Shown piece by piece: positions 45,419-54,409 of a stretch of 64,000 bases of DNA. Source of the DNA: Nitratidesulfovibrio sp. SRB-5 (GTDB taxonomy: Bacteria; Desulfobacterota; Desulfovibrionia; Desulfovibrionales; Desulfovibrionaceae); NCBI RefSeq assembly GCF_019931275.1, contig NZ_JAIOTY010000001.1, positions 1,460,650 through 1,524,649 on the forward strand. Reading direction: 5' to 3'. Both the position numbers and the translations under genes were made by a program. Position 1 is the first letter of the stretch; every line of letters begins with the position of its first letter. The notes beneath the pieces were generated by a model. It was not told the DNA's origin, did no database searches, and worked only from the letters and a program-made list of their open reading frames with translations.

Positions 45419-45575
45419 GGTAGCCTCCCGGCGGTTGTGCCCGCCTGAGATAATGATAGTGCTGCTTCAGGCGTTGGCAATCATCTCTCATGCGGGTCAA
45501 CCAGAATCTTTCCGACGTCCGTTGATACAGGGTTTATGATCGACATTTCCGATCGAATGTCGCTGGAAACGGTTT

Positions 45576-45616
45576 TCCAAAAGAAACAGGGCCGCCCCCT
45601 GATGGAGGCAGCCCTG
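45576..45616 (-). terminator. terminator of the large radical-SAM gene
   Basis: On the minus strand CAGGGCTGCCTCC, ATCA, GGGGGCGGCCCTG (two wobbles) is followed by TTTCTTTTGG. Confidence 0.85.
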
Positions 45617-45640
45617 CAAGGCATGCAATCTTGCTGCGGG

Positions 45641-48322
45641 TTATGCGCGCGCCACCCCGTCAAAGCGCTGGGACATCTTGAGCAGATGCACCTCGTGGAT
45701 TTCGGCTTGCGGGGTCACGGCGCGGGCCAGCGAGAGTGGCGACACGTACAGTTCGGTCCAGTCCATGTCCAGCAGCACACTGCCGTCGTCGCGCACCTCG
45801 ATGGACCGGAACAGGGGGCGGATGTCGGTGGTGCGCGGGCCCTTCTTAGTTTCGCGCGTCCATTCCAGCGCGGGCGCGGCGGCAAAGTCGCGCCAGGCTT
45901 GCATGAACGTGGCGCGGCGATCATCACCCGCGCCGTAGCGCAGTTCGAAGGTTTCTCCGGCGGGCTGCGGCGCGGTGTTGCGTCCCACGGGCAGTTCCTC
46001 CACAAAGGTCACCCGCATGCCGCGCGGCAGGCCGCCATCCAGGGCGCGGCGCACCTCGTCGGCAGTACGGTATTCGCGCAGGTACACGGCCAGCCATTCC
46101 GCCCGGCTGGCCACGCCCACGGGCAGGGCCCGGCCAAACGAGAGCAGCGGCAGGGGATGGAACCCGCGCGAGAACGCCGGGGGCAGCCCGGCCCGGCGCA
46201 GGGCGCGCTCGAACAGCGATTGCAGTTCAAGCTGGCTGAGGAACACCGCCATGTCTTCCTTGGTGTACCAGATGCGGTAGTGGCCTGCCTTCAGGGCCAG
46301 TTCGTCCGAAATCTGCGGCGGCTTGTCCGTCTTTTCCGGCATGCGCACCCGGCCATGCTCGTCCAGGGTGGGCTGGTGGGCCTGCTGGTCGCGCTGGGGC
46401 AGGTTGGTGCGGTTAGCGTAGGCGGTGACGCCGGGCAACTTGTCCAGACGGGACGGGGACGACTTGGTGTCGCACACCCCGCACAGGTGGCAGGCGCCGT
46501 AGCGGCAGTCGCCCGTCAGCTTCATGTCCAGCGCGCGGTGGCGTTCGCGCAGCAGGAATTCGCGGCTGGCCCCGGAATCCAGGTGGTCCCAGGGCAGCGG
46601 TTCGTCCTCGCCGCGCTCGCGGGTGTAGTCCGAGGCGGCAAGGCCGTGTTCGGCCATGGCGTCCAACCACGGGGCAAGATCGAAACCTTCGATCCAGCTG
46701 CTGAAAATGGCGCCCTTGCGGTAGGCGCTTTCCACCACGTCGGCCAGCCGCCTGTCCCCGCGCGAAAAGATGCCCTCCAGCGCGCTCATGGAGGCTTCGT
46801 GCCAGCGCATCTTCAGGCATTTCTCGCCCTTGAAGCGCGAAAGCAGGTAGCCGATGCGCTCGCGGATTTCTTCATGTGACAGTTGACGTTCCCATTGGAA
46901 CGGGGTGTGCGGCTTGGGCACGAAGGGCGAGATGGCCGCGGTCACCTGCAGGCGGCGGATGCCCGGACCGGCGGCGTCGCGCACCTTGCGGCACAGGTCC
47001 ACGATGGCGTCGAGGTCCTCGCGCGTTTCGGTGGGCAGGCCGATCATGAAATACAGCTTCACCTGCTGCCAGCCGTGCTCGAACAGCTTCTGCACGTGCA
47101 GCAGCAGTCCTTCCTCGGTGACGCCCTTGTTGATCACGTCGCGCAGGCGCTGGCTGCCCGCCTCGGGCGCCAGGGTGGCCCCGGTGCGGCGGATGCCCGC
47201 CATGCGGCGCATGATCTCGTCGTCGATGGACCCCACCCGCAGGGACGGCAGCGAAACCGCCACCTGCTCCTGGGCGCAGCGGTCCACCGTGGACAGGAAC
47301 AGCTGCTTGAGCGCGGAAAAGTCGCCCGTGCTCAGGGAAAGGAAGGACACGTCGTCGTAGCCGGTCTGGCTCAGGCATTCTTCAAGCAACGCATGAAGGT
47401 TGTCCGTGGAGCGTTCGCGCGCCGGGCGATAGATGATGCCCGCCTGGCAGAACCGGCAGCCGCGCGTGCAGCCCCGGCCTATTTCCAGCGCCAGCCGGTT
47501 GTGCACCGCGCCGAAGGGCACGGTCTGGCTGGCCGGGTAGCGGGCGGTGTCCATGTCGGCCACCACGCGCCGGGCCACGCGGGTGTAGCCCGTGTCATTG
47601 ACTGACGAGGGTGCCGACGTGGGTGCTGGCGAGGGCAGGAGCAGGGGGCGCGGCGGGGTGCCCGGCACGTTGCGGGCCGTATCCGGCGGCACGGAGCCTT
47701 CGAAGAACTCCGGCACATACACGCCGGGAATGCGCCGGGCGTCGTCCAGAAAGCGGGACCGGGAGTGCCCGGCGGCGCGGGCGGCGGTCAGCAGGTCCAC
47801 CAGTTCGGCCATCACCTCTTCGCCTTCGCCCAGCACCATCAGGTCCATGAACGGGGCCAGCGGTTCCGCCGCCAGGGTGCAGCCGCCGCCAGCCATGACC
47901 ACCGGCCACGCGGTGAGCGAATCGGCCGTGGCGCGTTCCGCCGCGCGCAGGGGAATGCCTGCAAGGTCAAGCATGTACAGCACGTTGGAATAGCATAGCT
48001 CGTGCGTGATGCTGAACCCCACAAGGTGGGTGGCCGCCAGCGGGGTGTCCGATTCCAGCGTGGCCAGCGGCACGCCGCGCTCGCGCAGTACCGCGCCCGC
48101 ATCGCGGCAAGGCGTGAACACCCGCTCGGCCCACACGTCGGGCCGCTCGTTCAGGATGGCGTACAGGATCTTCTGCCCAAGGTAGGACATGCCCACCTCG
48201 TACATGTCGGGAAATGCCAGCGCCACGCGCAGGGTGGAGGCGTCGGGCGTCTTGTGGACGGTACCTTCCTCGATGCCGATGTAGCGGCTGGGCTTGGGCA
48301 GCAGGGGCAGAAGTTCGCGCAT
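45641..48322 (-). CDS. TIGR03960-type radical SAM protein fused to DUF2344 domain
   Basis: The 893-residue protein joins two parts often encoded as separate genes. The N-terminal part (1-~620) is a TIGR03960-like protein with a B12-binding-like region (RVALAFPDMYEVGMSYLG) and a radical-SAM core with CTRGCRFC near residue 290, followed by LPSLRVGSID and KLYFMIGLPTET. A cysteine set near 615 (CRYGACHLCGVC) may hold another cluster. The C-terminal part (~680-893) is a TIGR03936/DUF2344 domain beginning HYRIWYTKEDMAVFLSQLEL. In many bacteria these lie beside rng or ribosomal genes and are thought to modify RNA or ribosomal components; the reaction is unproved. A Pro/Ser-rich insert lies near 225-250. 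The ATG follows CAGGAACC. Confidence 0.9.
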   Translation of the reverse strand: MRELLPLLPKPSRYIGIEEGTVHKTPDASTLRVALAFPDMYEVGMSYLGQKILYAILNERPDVWAERVFTPCRDAGAVLRERGVPLATLESDTPLAATHLVGFSITHELCYSNVLYMLDLAGIPLRAAERATADSLTAWPVVMAGGGCTLAAEPLAPFMDLMVLGEGEEVMAELVDLLTAARAAGHSRSRFLDDARRIPGVYVPEFFEGSVPPDTARNVPGTPPRPLLLPSPAPTSAPSSVNDTGYTRVARRVVADMDTARYPASQTVPFGAVHNRLALEIGRGCTRGCRFCQAGIIYRPARERSTDNLHALLEECLSQTGYDDVSFLSLSTGDFSALKQLFLSTVDRCAQEQVAVSLPSLRVGSIDDEIMRRMAGIRRTGATLAPEAGSQRLRDVINKGVTEEGLLLHVQKLFEHGWQQVKLYFMIGLPTETREDLDAIVDLCRKVRDAAGPGIRRLQVTAAISPFVPKPHTPFQWERQLSHEEIRERIGYLLSRFKGEKCLKMRWHEASMSALEGIFSRGDRRLADVVESAYRKGAIFSSWIEGFDLAPWLDAMAEHGLAASDYTRERGEDEPLPWDHLDSGASREFLLRERHRALDMKLTGDCRYGACHLCGVCDTKSSPSRLDKLPGVTAYANRTNLPQRDQQAHQPTLDEHGRVRMPEKTDKPPQISDELALKAGHYRIWYTKEDMAVFLSQLELQSLFERALRRAGLPPAFSRGFHPLPLLSFGRALPVGVASRAEWLAVYLREYRTADEVRRALDGGLPRGMRVTFVEELPVGRNTAPQPAGETFELRYGAGDDRRATFMQAWRDFAAAPALEWTRETKKGPRTTDIRPLFRSIEVRDDGSVLLDMDWTELYVSPLSLARAVTPQAEIHEVHLLKMSQRFDGVARA

Positions 48323-48440
48323 GGTTCCTGATGGGGATGAAGGGTGCGGGCGGGGCGGGTGCGCCGCCGGTCATGAAGGCGGAAAGGCGGACAAGCAGAC
48401 ACGCGGCAAGAAGACAGGGGGAAACGGCCTGAAGGCGACA

Positions 48441-48468
48441 TGAAAAGGGGGCGGCAACGCCGCCCCCT
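48441..48468 (-). terminator. terminator of the Sm-like gene
   Basis: Stem AGGGGGCGGC against GCCGCCCCCT with a short loop; TTTTCA follows on the minus strand. Confidence 0.85.
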
Positions 48469-48566
48469 GAAACATGCCGGACCGGTACACACCCCCGACC
48501 TGATGCCCGCGCGGCACCCCGTGAGGCGGTCGGGCGTCCGGCGCGAACGTGCTGGCGGGGCCGGAC

Positions 48567-48935
48567 CTACTTCTTCAGCAGGTCGGAAATGCCGGTGATC
48601 TTGCCACCCGCCGGGCCCTTGGCCAGGTTCAGGTTGCCCAGCCCGCCGCCAAGGCCGCCGGTGGACAGCGTGAGGTTGGACGTGGCTTCGAGGTACTTGG
48701 TCTTCAGTTCCTCGGGGCAGGCCTTGTATTCGTAGATGACGTGGACGCGGCTGATGACGCCGTCAAAGCCCTGCTCGAAGGGATAGCCGTACGGCAGCAG
48801 CATCATCTGCACGCCCTGCTGGGTGGGCACGGTCTGCAACGCGGCCACGTCCTTGAGCGAGTTGGAGGCTTCGTCGAACTTGCCGAGCACCAGTTCGCCG
48901 TTCACGAGCTTCACCAGTCTGATATCGTAGGCCAT
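48567..48935 (-). CDS. Sm-like (LSm-fold) small protein, putative
   Basis: A 122-residue cytoplasmic protein. IRLVKLVNGELVLGKFDE followed by a variable loop and GVQMMLLPYGYPFEQ then ISRVHVIYEYKACPEELKTK looks like a bent five-strand Sm fold of the kind found in phage and bacterial Sm-like proteins; the ending EATSNLTLSTGG also fits those. The match is by pattern only. The C-terminal 25 residues are Gly/Leu-rich and flexible. The ATG follows CCAAGGAGACACCCCCG; a 22-codon upstream extension is unsupported. It has its own terminator. If correct, it may bind RNA. Confidence 0.65.
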   Translation of the reverse strand: MAYDIRLVKLVNGELVLGKFDEASNSLKDVAALQTVPTQQGVQMMLLPYGYPFEQGFDGVISRVHVIYEYKACPEELKTKYLEATSNLTLSTGGLGGGLGNLNLAKGPAGGKITGISDLLKK

Positions 48936-49022
48936 CGGGGGTGTCTCCTTGGTGGTTGGTTCCCGGCATAGGTAGGGGCTGGAACTGGCGCTGTCAAGCA
49001 ACGGTGCGCCGTTGCGGCGGCG

Positions 49023-50240
49023 TCATCGGCCCGCTTCCGGCGGCAGCAGCCGCAGGGGGATGATGGAGACCAGCGCCAGCAGCCCCAGCAGGGCAAACCC
49101 GGTCCCGAAGCCCAGGGTCTGGCCCACCAGCCCCAGCAGGGCCGGGGCCGCGCCCGTGCCCAGCAGCGACGAGGCGGGCGTGGCGATGCACAGCACCGTG
49201 GGCTGGTACCCGGCGGGCCAGCAGCGGGCCAGTTCCTTGAAGATGGCGGGAAAGATGAACGCGGTCATGGCGCCCTGCACGGTCATGCCCGCCATGACCA
49301 CGGTGGCGGACGGCACGGCCATGGCCAGCAGGGCGATGCCGGTCAGCGCGAGGCACGCGGCGATGGTGCGGCGCGCGCCCATGCGGTCGGCCACCCAGCC
49401 CCCGGCCAGCGCGGCAAAGGGCGTGATCACGCGCGATGCCGCCAGCAGGCCGTTGGCCGTGGAGGGCGCAAGGCCCATGCCGTCCACAAGGTGCAGGGGC
49501 AGCACGCTGAACACGGCGTACTCCCCGGCCACGCCCACGGCCAGCAGCCACGCGAACAGCCACGTCAGGGGCGAGCGCAGCACCCCGGTGAACCCGCGTA
49601 CGGAGGGCGGTTCCGCCAGGGTGCGCCCGCCGCGCCCCACCCATGCGAACACGATGCCCGTCAGCAGGCTGGCCACGCCCACGGCCAGCAGCACGCCCCG
49701 CCAGTCTGTGACGCGCAACCCCGCCTCGGCCAGTAGTGGCACGGCCACGAAGCTGAGGTTGGGCCCCAGTTCGTGGATGGACACGGCCTTGCCCCAGTCG
49801 CGCTGGCGGGCCAGGGTGCCCAGCGTGGCCATGCCCGCCGGAAAGTACAGCCCCGCCGCCAGCCCCATGAGCACGAACATGTAGCGCGCCGTGGCGTGGT
49901 CGCGCACGACGGCCATGCCCATGAGCACCGCGCCGGTGGCCATGCACGAAAAGGCCGCCATGCGCCGGGGCGTCACCCGGCTGAGCAGGAAGGCGCTGGC
50001 CGCAAGGCTGGCGGTGAAGCCGCAGGCCATCAGGAACAGCAGTCGGGTGGCCTGGGCGTGGTCCAGCCCCAGGTCCGCCTCTATGGAAAGCAGCAGCGGG
50101 GCAAGCATGGCCCGCGAACCGTAATTGACGAAGAACAGCAGGCCCACCAGCCCCACCCACGGCAGGGCGGCGGCAAAGGCGGGTGCGGTGTCCGCCTGCA
50201 TGGCGGACGGCGCAGCGGGCGGGGTGGTGTCGGCGGTCAT
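49023..50240 (-). CDS. major facilitator superfamily transporter
   Basis: A 405-residue inner-membrane protein with about 12 hydrophobic segments. The loop between TM2 and TM3 carries a weak version of the MFS motif A, and the second half has GWVADRMGARRTIAA, the equivalent motif, near residue 275. It begins after a short polar N terminus. The family moves sugars, drugs or anions with a proton gradient; substrate unknown. The ATG has only a weak GGA upstream. It lies 87 bp after the Sm-like gene on the same strand and after the DRTGG gene's terminator, so it is probably its own unit. Confidence 0.88.
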   Translation of the reverse strand: MTADTTPPAAPSAMQADTAPAFAAALPWVGLVGLLFFVNYGSRAMLAPLLLSIEADLGLDHAQATRLLFLMACGFTASLAASAFLLSRVTPRRMAAFSCMATGAVLMGMAVVRDHATARYMFVLMGLAAGLYFPAGMATLGTLARQRDWGKAVSIHELGPNLSFVAVPLLAEAGLRVTDWRGVLLAVGVASLLTGIVFAWVGRGGRTLAEPPSVRGFTGVLRSPLTWLFAWLLAVGVAGEYAVFSVLPLHLVDGMGLAPSTANGLLAASRVITPFAALAGGWVADRMGARRTIAACLALTGIALLAMAVPSATVVMAGMTVQGAMTAFIFPAIFKELARCWPAGYQPTVLCIATPASSLLGTGAAPALLGLVGQTLGFGTGFALLGLLALVSIIPLRLLPPEAGR

Positions 50241-50265
50241 GGTTGTGTCCGGTAGGGGGTGGCCG

Positions 50266-50296
50266 CAAAAGAAACGGGGGGGCAGGCGCCCCCCCG
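50266..50296 (-). terminator. terminator of the DRTGG/P-loop gene
   Basis: On the minus strand ACGGGGGGGC, GCCT, GCCCCCCCGT is followed by TTTCTTTT. Confidence 0.9.
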
Positions 50297-50322
50297 TACG
50301 TCTCGCGTTGCGTCGGGCGGCC

Positions 50323-51387
50323 TTACAGGCCTGCCGCTTCCTTGACGTAGGCGAAGTCGATGGAGGAGCTGACGAGTTGCGCGCCCTGCCTGATCTTGAT
50401 CACGTCGCGCAGCTTGTGGCGCGAAAGGATGACTTCCATCTTCTTGGCCACGGTGTACGTGTCGTCGCGCACCACCACGATGGGAATGTTCAGCACTTCC
50501 GACCGGGTAAGGATGATGTCGTTGGGGTACAGGTTGCCGGTCAGCACCAGGCACGGGCAGTTGCCTTCCAGCGCCACCAGTTGCACGTCGGACCGGTCGC
50601 CCCCCACGATGACGGCGGAGTTCTTGTTCTTGCGGAAGTGGGTCATGAAGTTTTCGACCTGCATGGTGCCGATGAGGAAGTTTTCCACCACCTTGTCGGA
50701 CTTGTTCTGGGCCGAGATGACCTTGCCCCCCAGCCGTTCGGCCAGGTCGCCCACCTTGATGGCCCCCATCAGCGGGTCCTTGGGGATGACGCCCACCACG
50801 CGCACGCCGTTGCGCTCCAGGAACGGCTTGATCAGCCCCTCCACCTCGTTCATGAAGTTGGCGGGGATGTCGTTCAGCACCACGCCTGCCAGATTGTCGC
50901 CCAGGGTATCCTTGAGCACCACCAGGTAGTCGTAGTTCAGTTCCTTGTGCAGGCGGTCGATGATGATGGCCTTCAGGCCCAGCTCCTTGACCACGCGGAT
51001 GCCGTCCACGTTGCAGTAACGGCCCGAATACATGCTGCCGGAACCGGCCACCACCATCACGTCGTGGCGGCTGGCAAGCTGGCGGTAGGCATCGACGATG
51101 CCGGGCATGTAGTCTTCGCATTGGCCGCTGAAGGCCCGCACCTTGAAATCCTGGGTGACCAGCACCGGAGTGACCAGGTTGGAGGGTTCGTCCAGCCCCA
51201 GCACGTCCTGCACGAAGAAGGCGTCCTCGTCGCCCAGCACGCCGCCGCGTTCCTGCGGCATGGCGCCCACGGGCTTCATGTAGCCCACGTTGTAGCCGTC
51301 CTTCTGCATGCGCAGGCCAAGGCCCATGATCACCATGTTCTTGCCGGAATACCCTGCCGTGGAACCCACGTAGATGCCCGCCGCCAT
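50323..51387 (-). CDS. BioD-like P-loop and DRTGG-domain protein (phosphotransacetylase N-terminal-type)
   Basis: The 354-residue protein has an N-terminal AAA/BioD-like P-loop (IYVGSTAGYSGKNMVIMGL, about 4-22) with DVMVVAGSGSM as a later strand, and a DRTGG domain in the second half (about 205-320) including SAVIVGGDRSDVQLVALEG. It equals the regulatory N-terminal part of long phosphotransacetylases without the catalytic domain. Family members are suspected sensors of nucleotides or acetyl-CoA status, but no function is proved. ATG 51387 follows ACAGGAGGCTGCT. Monocistronic with a strong terminator. Confidence 0.88.
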   Translation of the reverse strand: MAAGIYVGSTAGYSGKNMVIMGLGLRMQKDGYNVGYMKPVGAMPQERGGVLGDEDAFFVQDVLGLDEPSNLVTPVLVTQDFKVRAFSGQCEDYMPGIVDAYRQLASRHDVMVVAGSGSMYSGRYCNVDGIRVVKELGLKAIIIDRLHKELNYDYLVVLKDTLGDNLAGVVLNDIPANFMNEVEGLIKPFLERNGVRVVGVIPKDPLMGAIKVGDLAERLGGKVISAQNKSDKVVENFLIGTMQVENFMTHFRKNKNSAVIVGGDRSDVQLVALEGNCPCLVLTGNLYPNDIILTRSEVLNIPIVVVRDDTYTVAKKMEVILSRHKLRDVIKIRQGAQLVSSSIDFAYVKEAAGL

Positions 51388-51991
51388 AGCAGCCTCCTGT
51401 TGCTGGATCCGCGCGCATGCCCGCGCCCGTTCGCCCGCCTGTCGATCCGGCCTGGCTGGCCGCCTGGCTGTCGGACTGGCGTCGGGGTGTCCGGCTGTTT
51501 CCGTCTGTCATCCGGGGCCGGTGCGGGATGCCGTGTGCTTGATTGATTCTGCCCCGAATAACAGCCGAAAATCAAGGGACAACTGCAATTTCGTGGCTGT
51601 TCGCTCGCTCAGCCGGTGTCCGTGCGGGCGGCTGCGTGGACGGGAGGGGAATGCCTTTGGCAGGCGGAAGCCGTGATGGCGTAATGGCGGGGCGTGCCGG
51701 GAGACAGGCAGGGGGGCGGATCGGGCTGCCGGATCAGGCGGACGGATCGGGGAGGGGCGTCAGGACTGGTGCCGCCAGGACTGGTGCCGTCAGGACAGGT
51801 GGCGGACAGGACCGGCTGCCTGAACGGCGGTCCAGACAGCGCCGGAAAATTGACGAGTAGGGGCGGGCGGCATGCGCGGCACGGGCGGCCTTGCACAATG
51901 GTGGCGGTGCCGGTATCGTTCCCGGCCATGACCGGGGCGTCCGGGCGGCAAAAGCTGCCGGGTGGCACCCAGAAGGAGCGACCATCGACCC
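51388..51991. other. 604-bp divergent region between the DRTGG gene and rnc
   Basis: An AT-richer patch near 51540-51600 lies where the promoter of the minus-strand gene is expected. The part nearer rnc is GC-rich and contains a 15-bp tandem repeat. Open frames here look random. Confidence 0.5.
51761..51805. repeat. 15-bp tandem repeat, three units
   Basis: CAGGACTGGTGCCGC, CAGGACTGGTGCCGT and CAGGACAGGTGGCGG run in tandem about 190 bp before rnc. Confidence 0.85.
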
Positions 51992-52684
51992 ATGTTCGAA
52001 AAGCTGCAAAGCGACATTCATTACGCCTTCAACGACGCGGGCCTGCTGGCCACGGCCATGACCCACAGTTCGTGGGCCAACGAGCAGCAGGAGCACGTGG
52101 AGCACAACGAACGCCTGGAATTCCTGGGCGATGCCGTGCTTGAGCTGTGCGTGTCGGAAGAACTGTTCGCCCGCTTTCCCGGCGCCCGCGAGGGCGACCT
52201 GACCCGCATGCGGGCGCGCCTTGTCAGCAAACCGGCGCTGGCAGAGCTTGCGCGCGACCTGCAACTGGAACTGTACCTGCGGCTTGGCAGGGGCGAGGAA
52301 AGCCAGGGAGGGCGCGAACGCAGTTCCCTGCTGTCGGACGCGCTGGAAGCCATGCTGGGGGCGGTGTTTCTGGACGGAGGGTACGAGCGGGCGCGGGCCG
52401 TGGTGCGCCATGTGCTGGCCGCGCGCTGGCCCTGCGATGCCGACGGCAAGCGCAGCAAGGACTACAAGAGCCGTTTGCAGGAGCTGACGCAAAGCCTGTT
52501 CCGTGAGCGGCCGGTATACGCCCTGATGGGCAGCAGCGGGCCGGAGCACGAAAAGCGCTTCGAGGTGCGACTGACGCTGCCGGACGGCACCGTGTTCACG
52601 GCCATCGGCCCCAGCGTCAAAAGGGCCGAACAGATGGCGGCCGGTCTGGCGCTGAAAAACCTCGAGTCACGCAGCGACGGCTGA
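51992..52684 (+). CDS. rnc: ribonuclease III
   Basis: Cleaves double-stranded RNA in rRNA and mRNA processing. The 230-residue protein has the catalytic signature [12 protein letters not shown] (39-50), the second acidic site near residue 115-120 ([16 protein letters not shown]) and a C-terminal double-stranded RNA-binding domain beginning [11 protein letters not shown], ending [14 protein letters not shown]. The ATG at 51992 is conserved in position (MFEKLQ). AAGGAG lies 13 bases before it, a long spacer, so translation may be modest; an upstream GTG start gives ten extra residues. Confidence 0.96.
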
Positions 52685-52696
52685 GATGGAGACAAT

Positions 52697-52735
52697 GACC
52701 GGGAAGGCCGTTCCTTCCCGGTCCTGTTGTCTTTG
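52697..52735 (+). terminator. rho-independent terminator of rnc
   Basis: An 11-bp perfect stem (GACCGGGAAGG and complement) with a short loop, followed by CTGTTGTCTTT. Confidence 0.9.
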
Positions 52736-52784
52736 GTCAACCTTCGCCAACTGATGCGCGGCGTTACGCCGTGATTGCGGTCGG

Positions 52785-53681
52785 CTAGCCGCCGATGAGC
52801 TTCATGGCCATCTGCGGCAGCGAGTTGGCCTGCGAAAGCATGGCCACTGCGGACTGCGTGAGAATCTGGTTGCGCACGAACTCGGTCATTTCCTCGGCCA
52901 CATCCACGTCGGAAATGCGCGACTCGGAAGACTGCAGGTTTTCCGCCTGGATGGTGAGGTTGCTGATGGTGTTCTCCAGGCGGTTCTGCAGGGCGCCGAG
53001 CGCCGCGCGGATCTTGTCCTTGGAGATGATCGCCTGGTCAAGGGCGGTCAGGGCGTTCTGGGCGGCCGACTGGGTGGAGATGGTGTAGCCCCCGGCCGCC
53101 GCGCCCGAGGCGGACGCGTTGCCGATGCCCAGCTGCGACGCCGTGGCCCCGCCGATCTTGATGTAGTAGTAGTCCTCGTTCGAATCGTTGCCGGTGCCGA
53201 AGTGGATCTTCAGCTCGCCGGTCTGCCGCAGCCCCGACCCGTCGTGCGTACCCGAAAGGGTACCGTCCAGCAGGTGGATGCCGTTGAAGTCCGTGGCGTT
53301 GGCGATACGGGTGATTTCCGAGGCCATGGCCTGATATTCGGATTCGATCATCAGACGCTGGTCCGAGTTGTAGGTACCCGTGGCCGCCTGTTCGGCCAGT
53401 TCCTTCATGCGGATGAGCTTTTCGTCGATGATCTGCAACGCGCCGTCGGCGGTCTGGATCATCGAGATGGCGTCGTTGGCGTTGCGGACGCCCTGACGCA
53501 TGGTGGAAATATCGGCCCGCATCAGTTCTCGAATGGCGAGGCCTGCGGCGTCGTCGGCCGCAGTGCCCACGCGCAGACCCGAGGAAAGGCGGCGGGTGGA
53601 CGTTGCCAGGCGACCGTAGCTCTCGTTCAAGTTACGAGAGGCGTTCAGCGCCATCATGTTGTGATTGATGACCAAAGACAT
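52785..53681 (-). CDS. flagellin
   Basis: Filament subunit exported through the flagellar type III system. The 298-residue protein has the conserved coiled-coil N terminus (MSLVINHNMMALNASRNL, then SSGLRVGTAADDAAGLAI) and C terminus (NLQSSESRISDVDVAEEMT, ending NSLPQMAMKLIGG), with a short variable centre (about 145-210). Short flagellins of this size are common in the group. The ATG has a strong AAGGAGG, and a well-matched sigma-54 promoter lies 37-52 bp upstream. A glycosyltransferase cluster at 60-63.7 kb may act on it. It is divergent from flaG. Confidence 0.96.
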   Translation of the reverse strand: MSLVINHNMMALNASRNLNESYGRLATSTRRLSSGLRVGTAADDAAGLAIRELMRADISTMRQGVRNANDAISMIQTADGALQIIDEKLIRMKELAEQAATGTYNSDQRLMIESEYQAMASEITRIANATDFNGIHLLDGTLSGTHDGSGLRQTGELKIHFGTGNDSNEDYYYIKIGGATASQLGIGNASASGAAAGGYTISTQSAAQNALTALDQAIISKDKIRAALGALQNRLENTISNLTIQAENLQSSESRISDVDVAEEMTEFVRNQILTQSAVAMLSQANSLPQMAMKLIGG

Positions 53682-53717
53682 GTGGTGAACCTCCTTCGGG
53701 TTGTCTGGCCTGCATTA

Positions 53718-53733
53718 AGCAATGTTGGTGCCA
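53718..53733 (-). promoter_or_regulatory. sigma-54 promoter of the flagellin gene
   Basis: On the minus strand TGGCAC, five bases, TTGCT: every key position of the -24/-12 consensus is met with correct spacing, about 37 bp before the flagellin ATG. Confidence 0.85.
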
Positions 53734-53983
53734 ACGTATTTTTTGCAAAGAAAGGTAAAGTGTTAGCAAAACTCTAGATACCTTGCGCCCGGTTGCCGAC
53801 GCACCCATGCCAAAATTTTCCCAGGGCCTGCGGGGTACTGCGCGGCGCGGGGGCGGGATGGGGGAATTTTTTGCATCCCTTGCGCCAAGGCCGGGCCGCA
53901 CCCCTAATCCGGCACCGCAATCCGCCGATAAGTGGTGTGAGACGATGTTTCCGGGGGAGGCAATGTCGCCTCGAGGAGGAACC

Positions 53984-54379
53984 ATGATGCTGCTGGACGA
54001 AATCCAGGCGGTAACGGCAGGTTCTTCCGCGGGATCGGATATCAAGCGCCCCCCGGCACGCGGCCTGGCCGCCGCATTCTCATCCGCTACTCCTCCATCT
54101 CTTGCGGAATGGCAGCCGACCGGGGACGAACGATCCGCGGAAGCGGGCAACGTGGACATGCAGCAGCTTGAAAGCACGCTGAACGACCTTTCGCGCACCC
54201 TTGAAGCCAAGGGCGCCGCGCTGAAGTTCGAGATCGTGAGCGATCAGGGTGTGGTGCAGGTCGAGGTGTCCGAAAAGAACAGCAACAAGGTGCTCATGCG
54301 CATACCGCCCGAAGGTGTGCTGCGCGTGGGCAAGGACGGGGGCATGACCCTCGGCGGGCTGCTCAACCGGCAATTCTAG
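53984..54379 (+). CDS. flaG: FlaG family flagellar protein
   Basis: FlaG proteins influence filament length. The 131-residue product has a disordered N-terminal ~55 residues and a C-terminal core: VDMQQLESTLNDLSRTLEAK, then ALKFEIVSDQGVVQVEVSEK and VLMRIPPEGVLRV, the usual FlaG pattern. ATG 53984 follows CGAGGAGGAACC; the open frame extends 67 codons upstream without support. It lies head to head with flagellin. Confidence 0.88.
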   Translation: MMLLDEIQAVTAGSSAGSDIKRPPARGLAAAFSSATPPSLAEWQPTGDERSAEAGNVDMQQLESTLNDLSRTLEAKGAALKFEIVSDQGVVQVEVSEKNSNKVLMRIPPEGVLRVGKDGGMTLGGLLNRQF

Positions 54380-54382
54380 GGA

Positions 54383-54409
54383 GGGGCGGCGGGTTTTGCC
54401 CACCGCCCC
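54383..54409 (+). terminator. possible terminator stem after flaG
   Basis: GGGGCGG, GGG, TTTTG, CCC, CCGCCCC with one internal mismatch, directly after the flaG stop. No T-run follows, so this is uncertain. Confidence 0.4.

Noticed and set aside
51543-51860. 105-codon open frame upstream of rnc
   Set aside because: Contains the 15-bp repeats, Gly/Arg-rich, no ribosome-binding site or family.
53756-53783. Sigma-28-like promoter (TAAAG ... CTAGATA) before flaG
   Set aside because: The -10 part differs too much from GCCGATAA.
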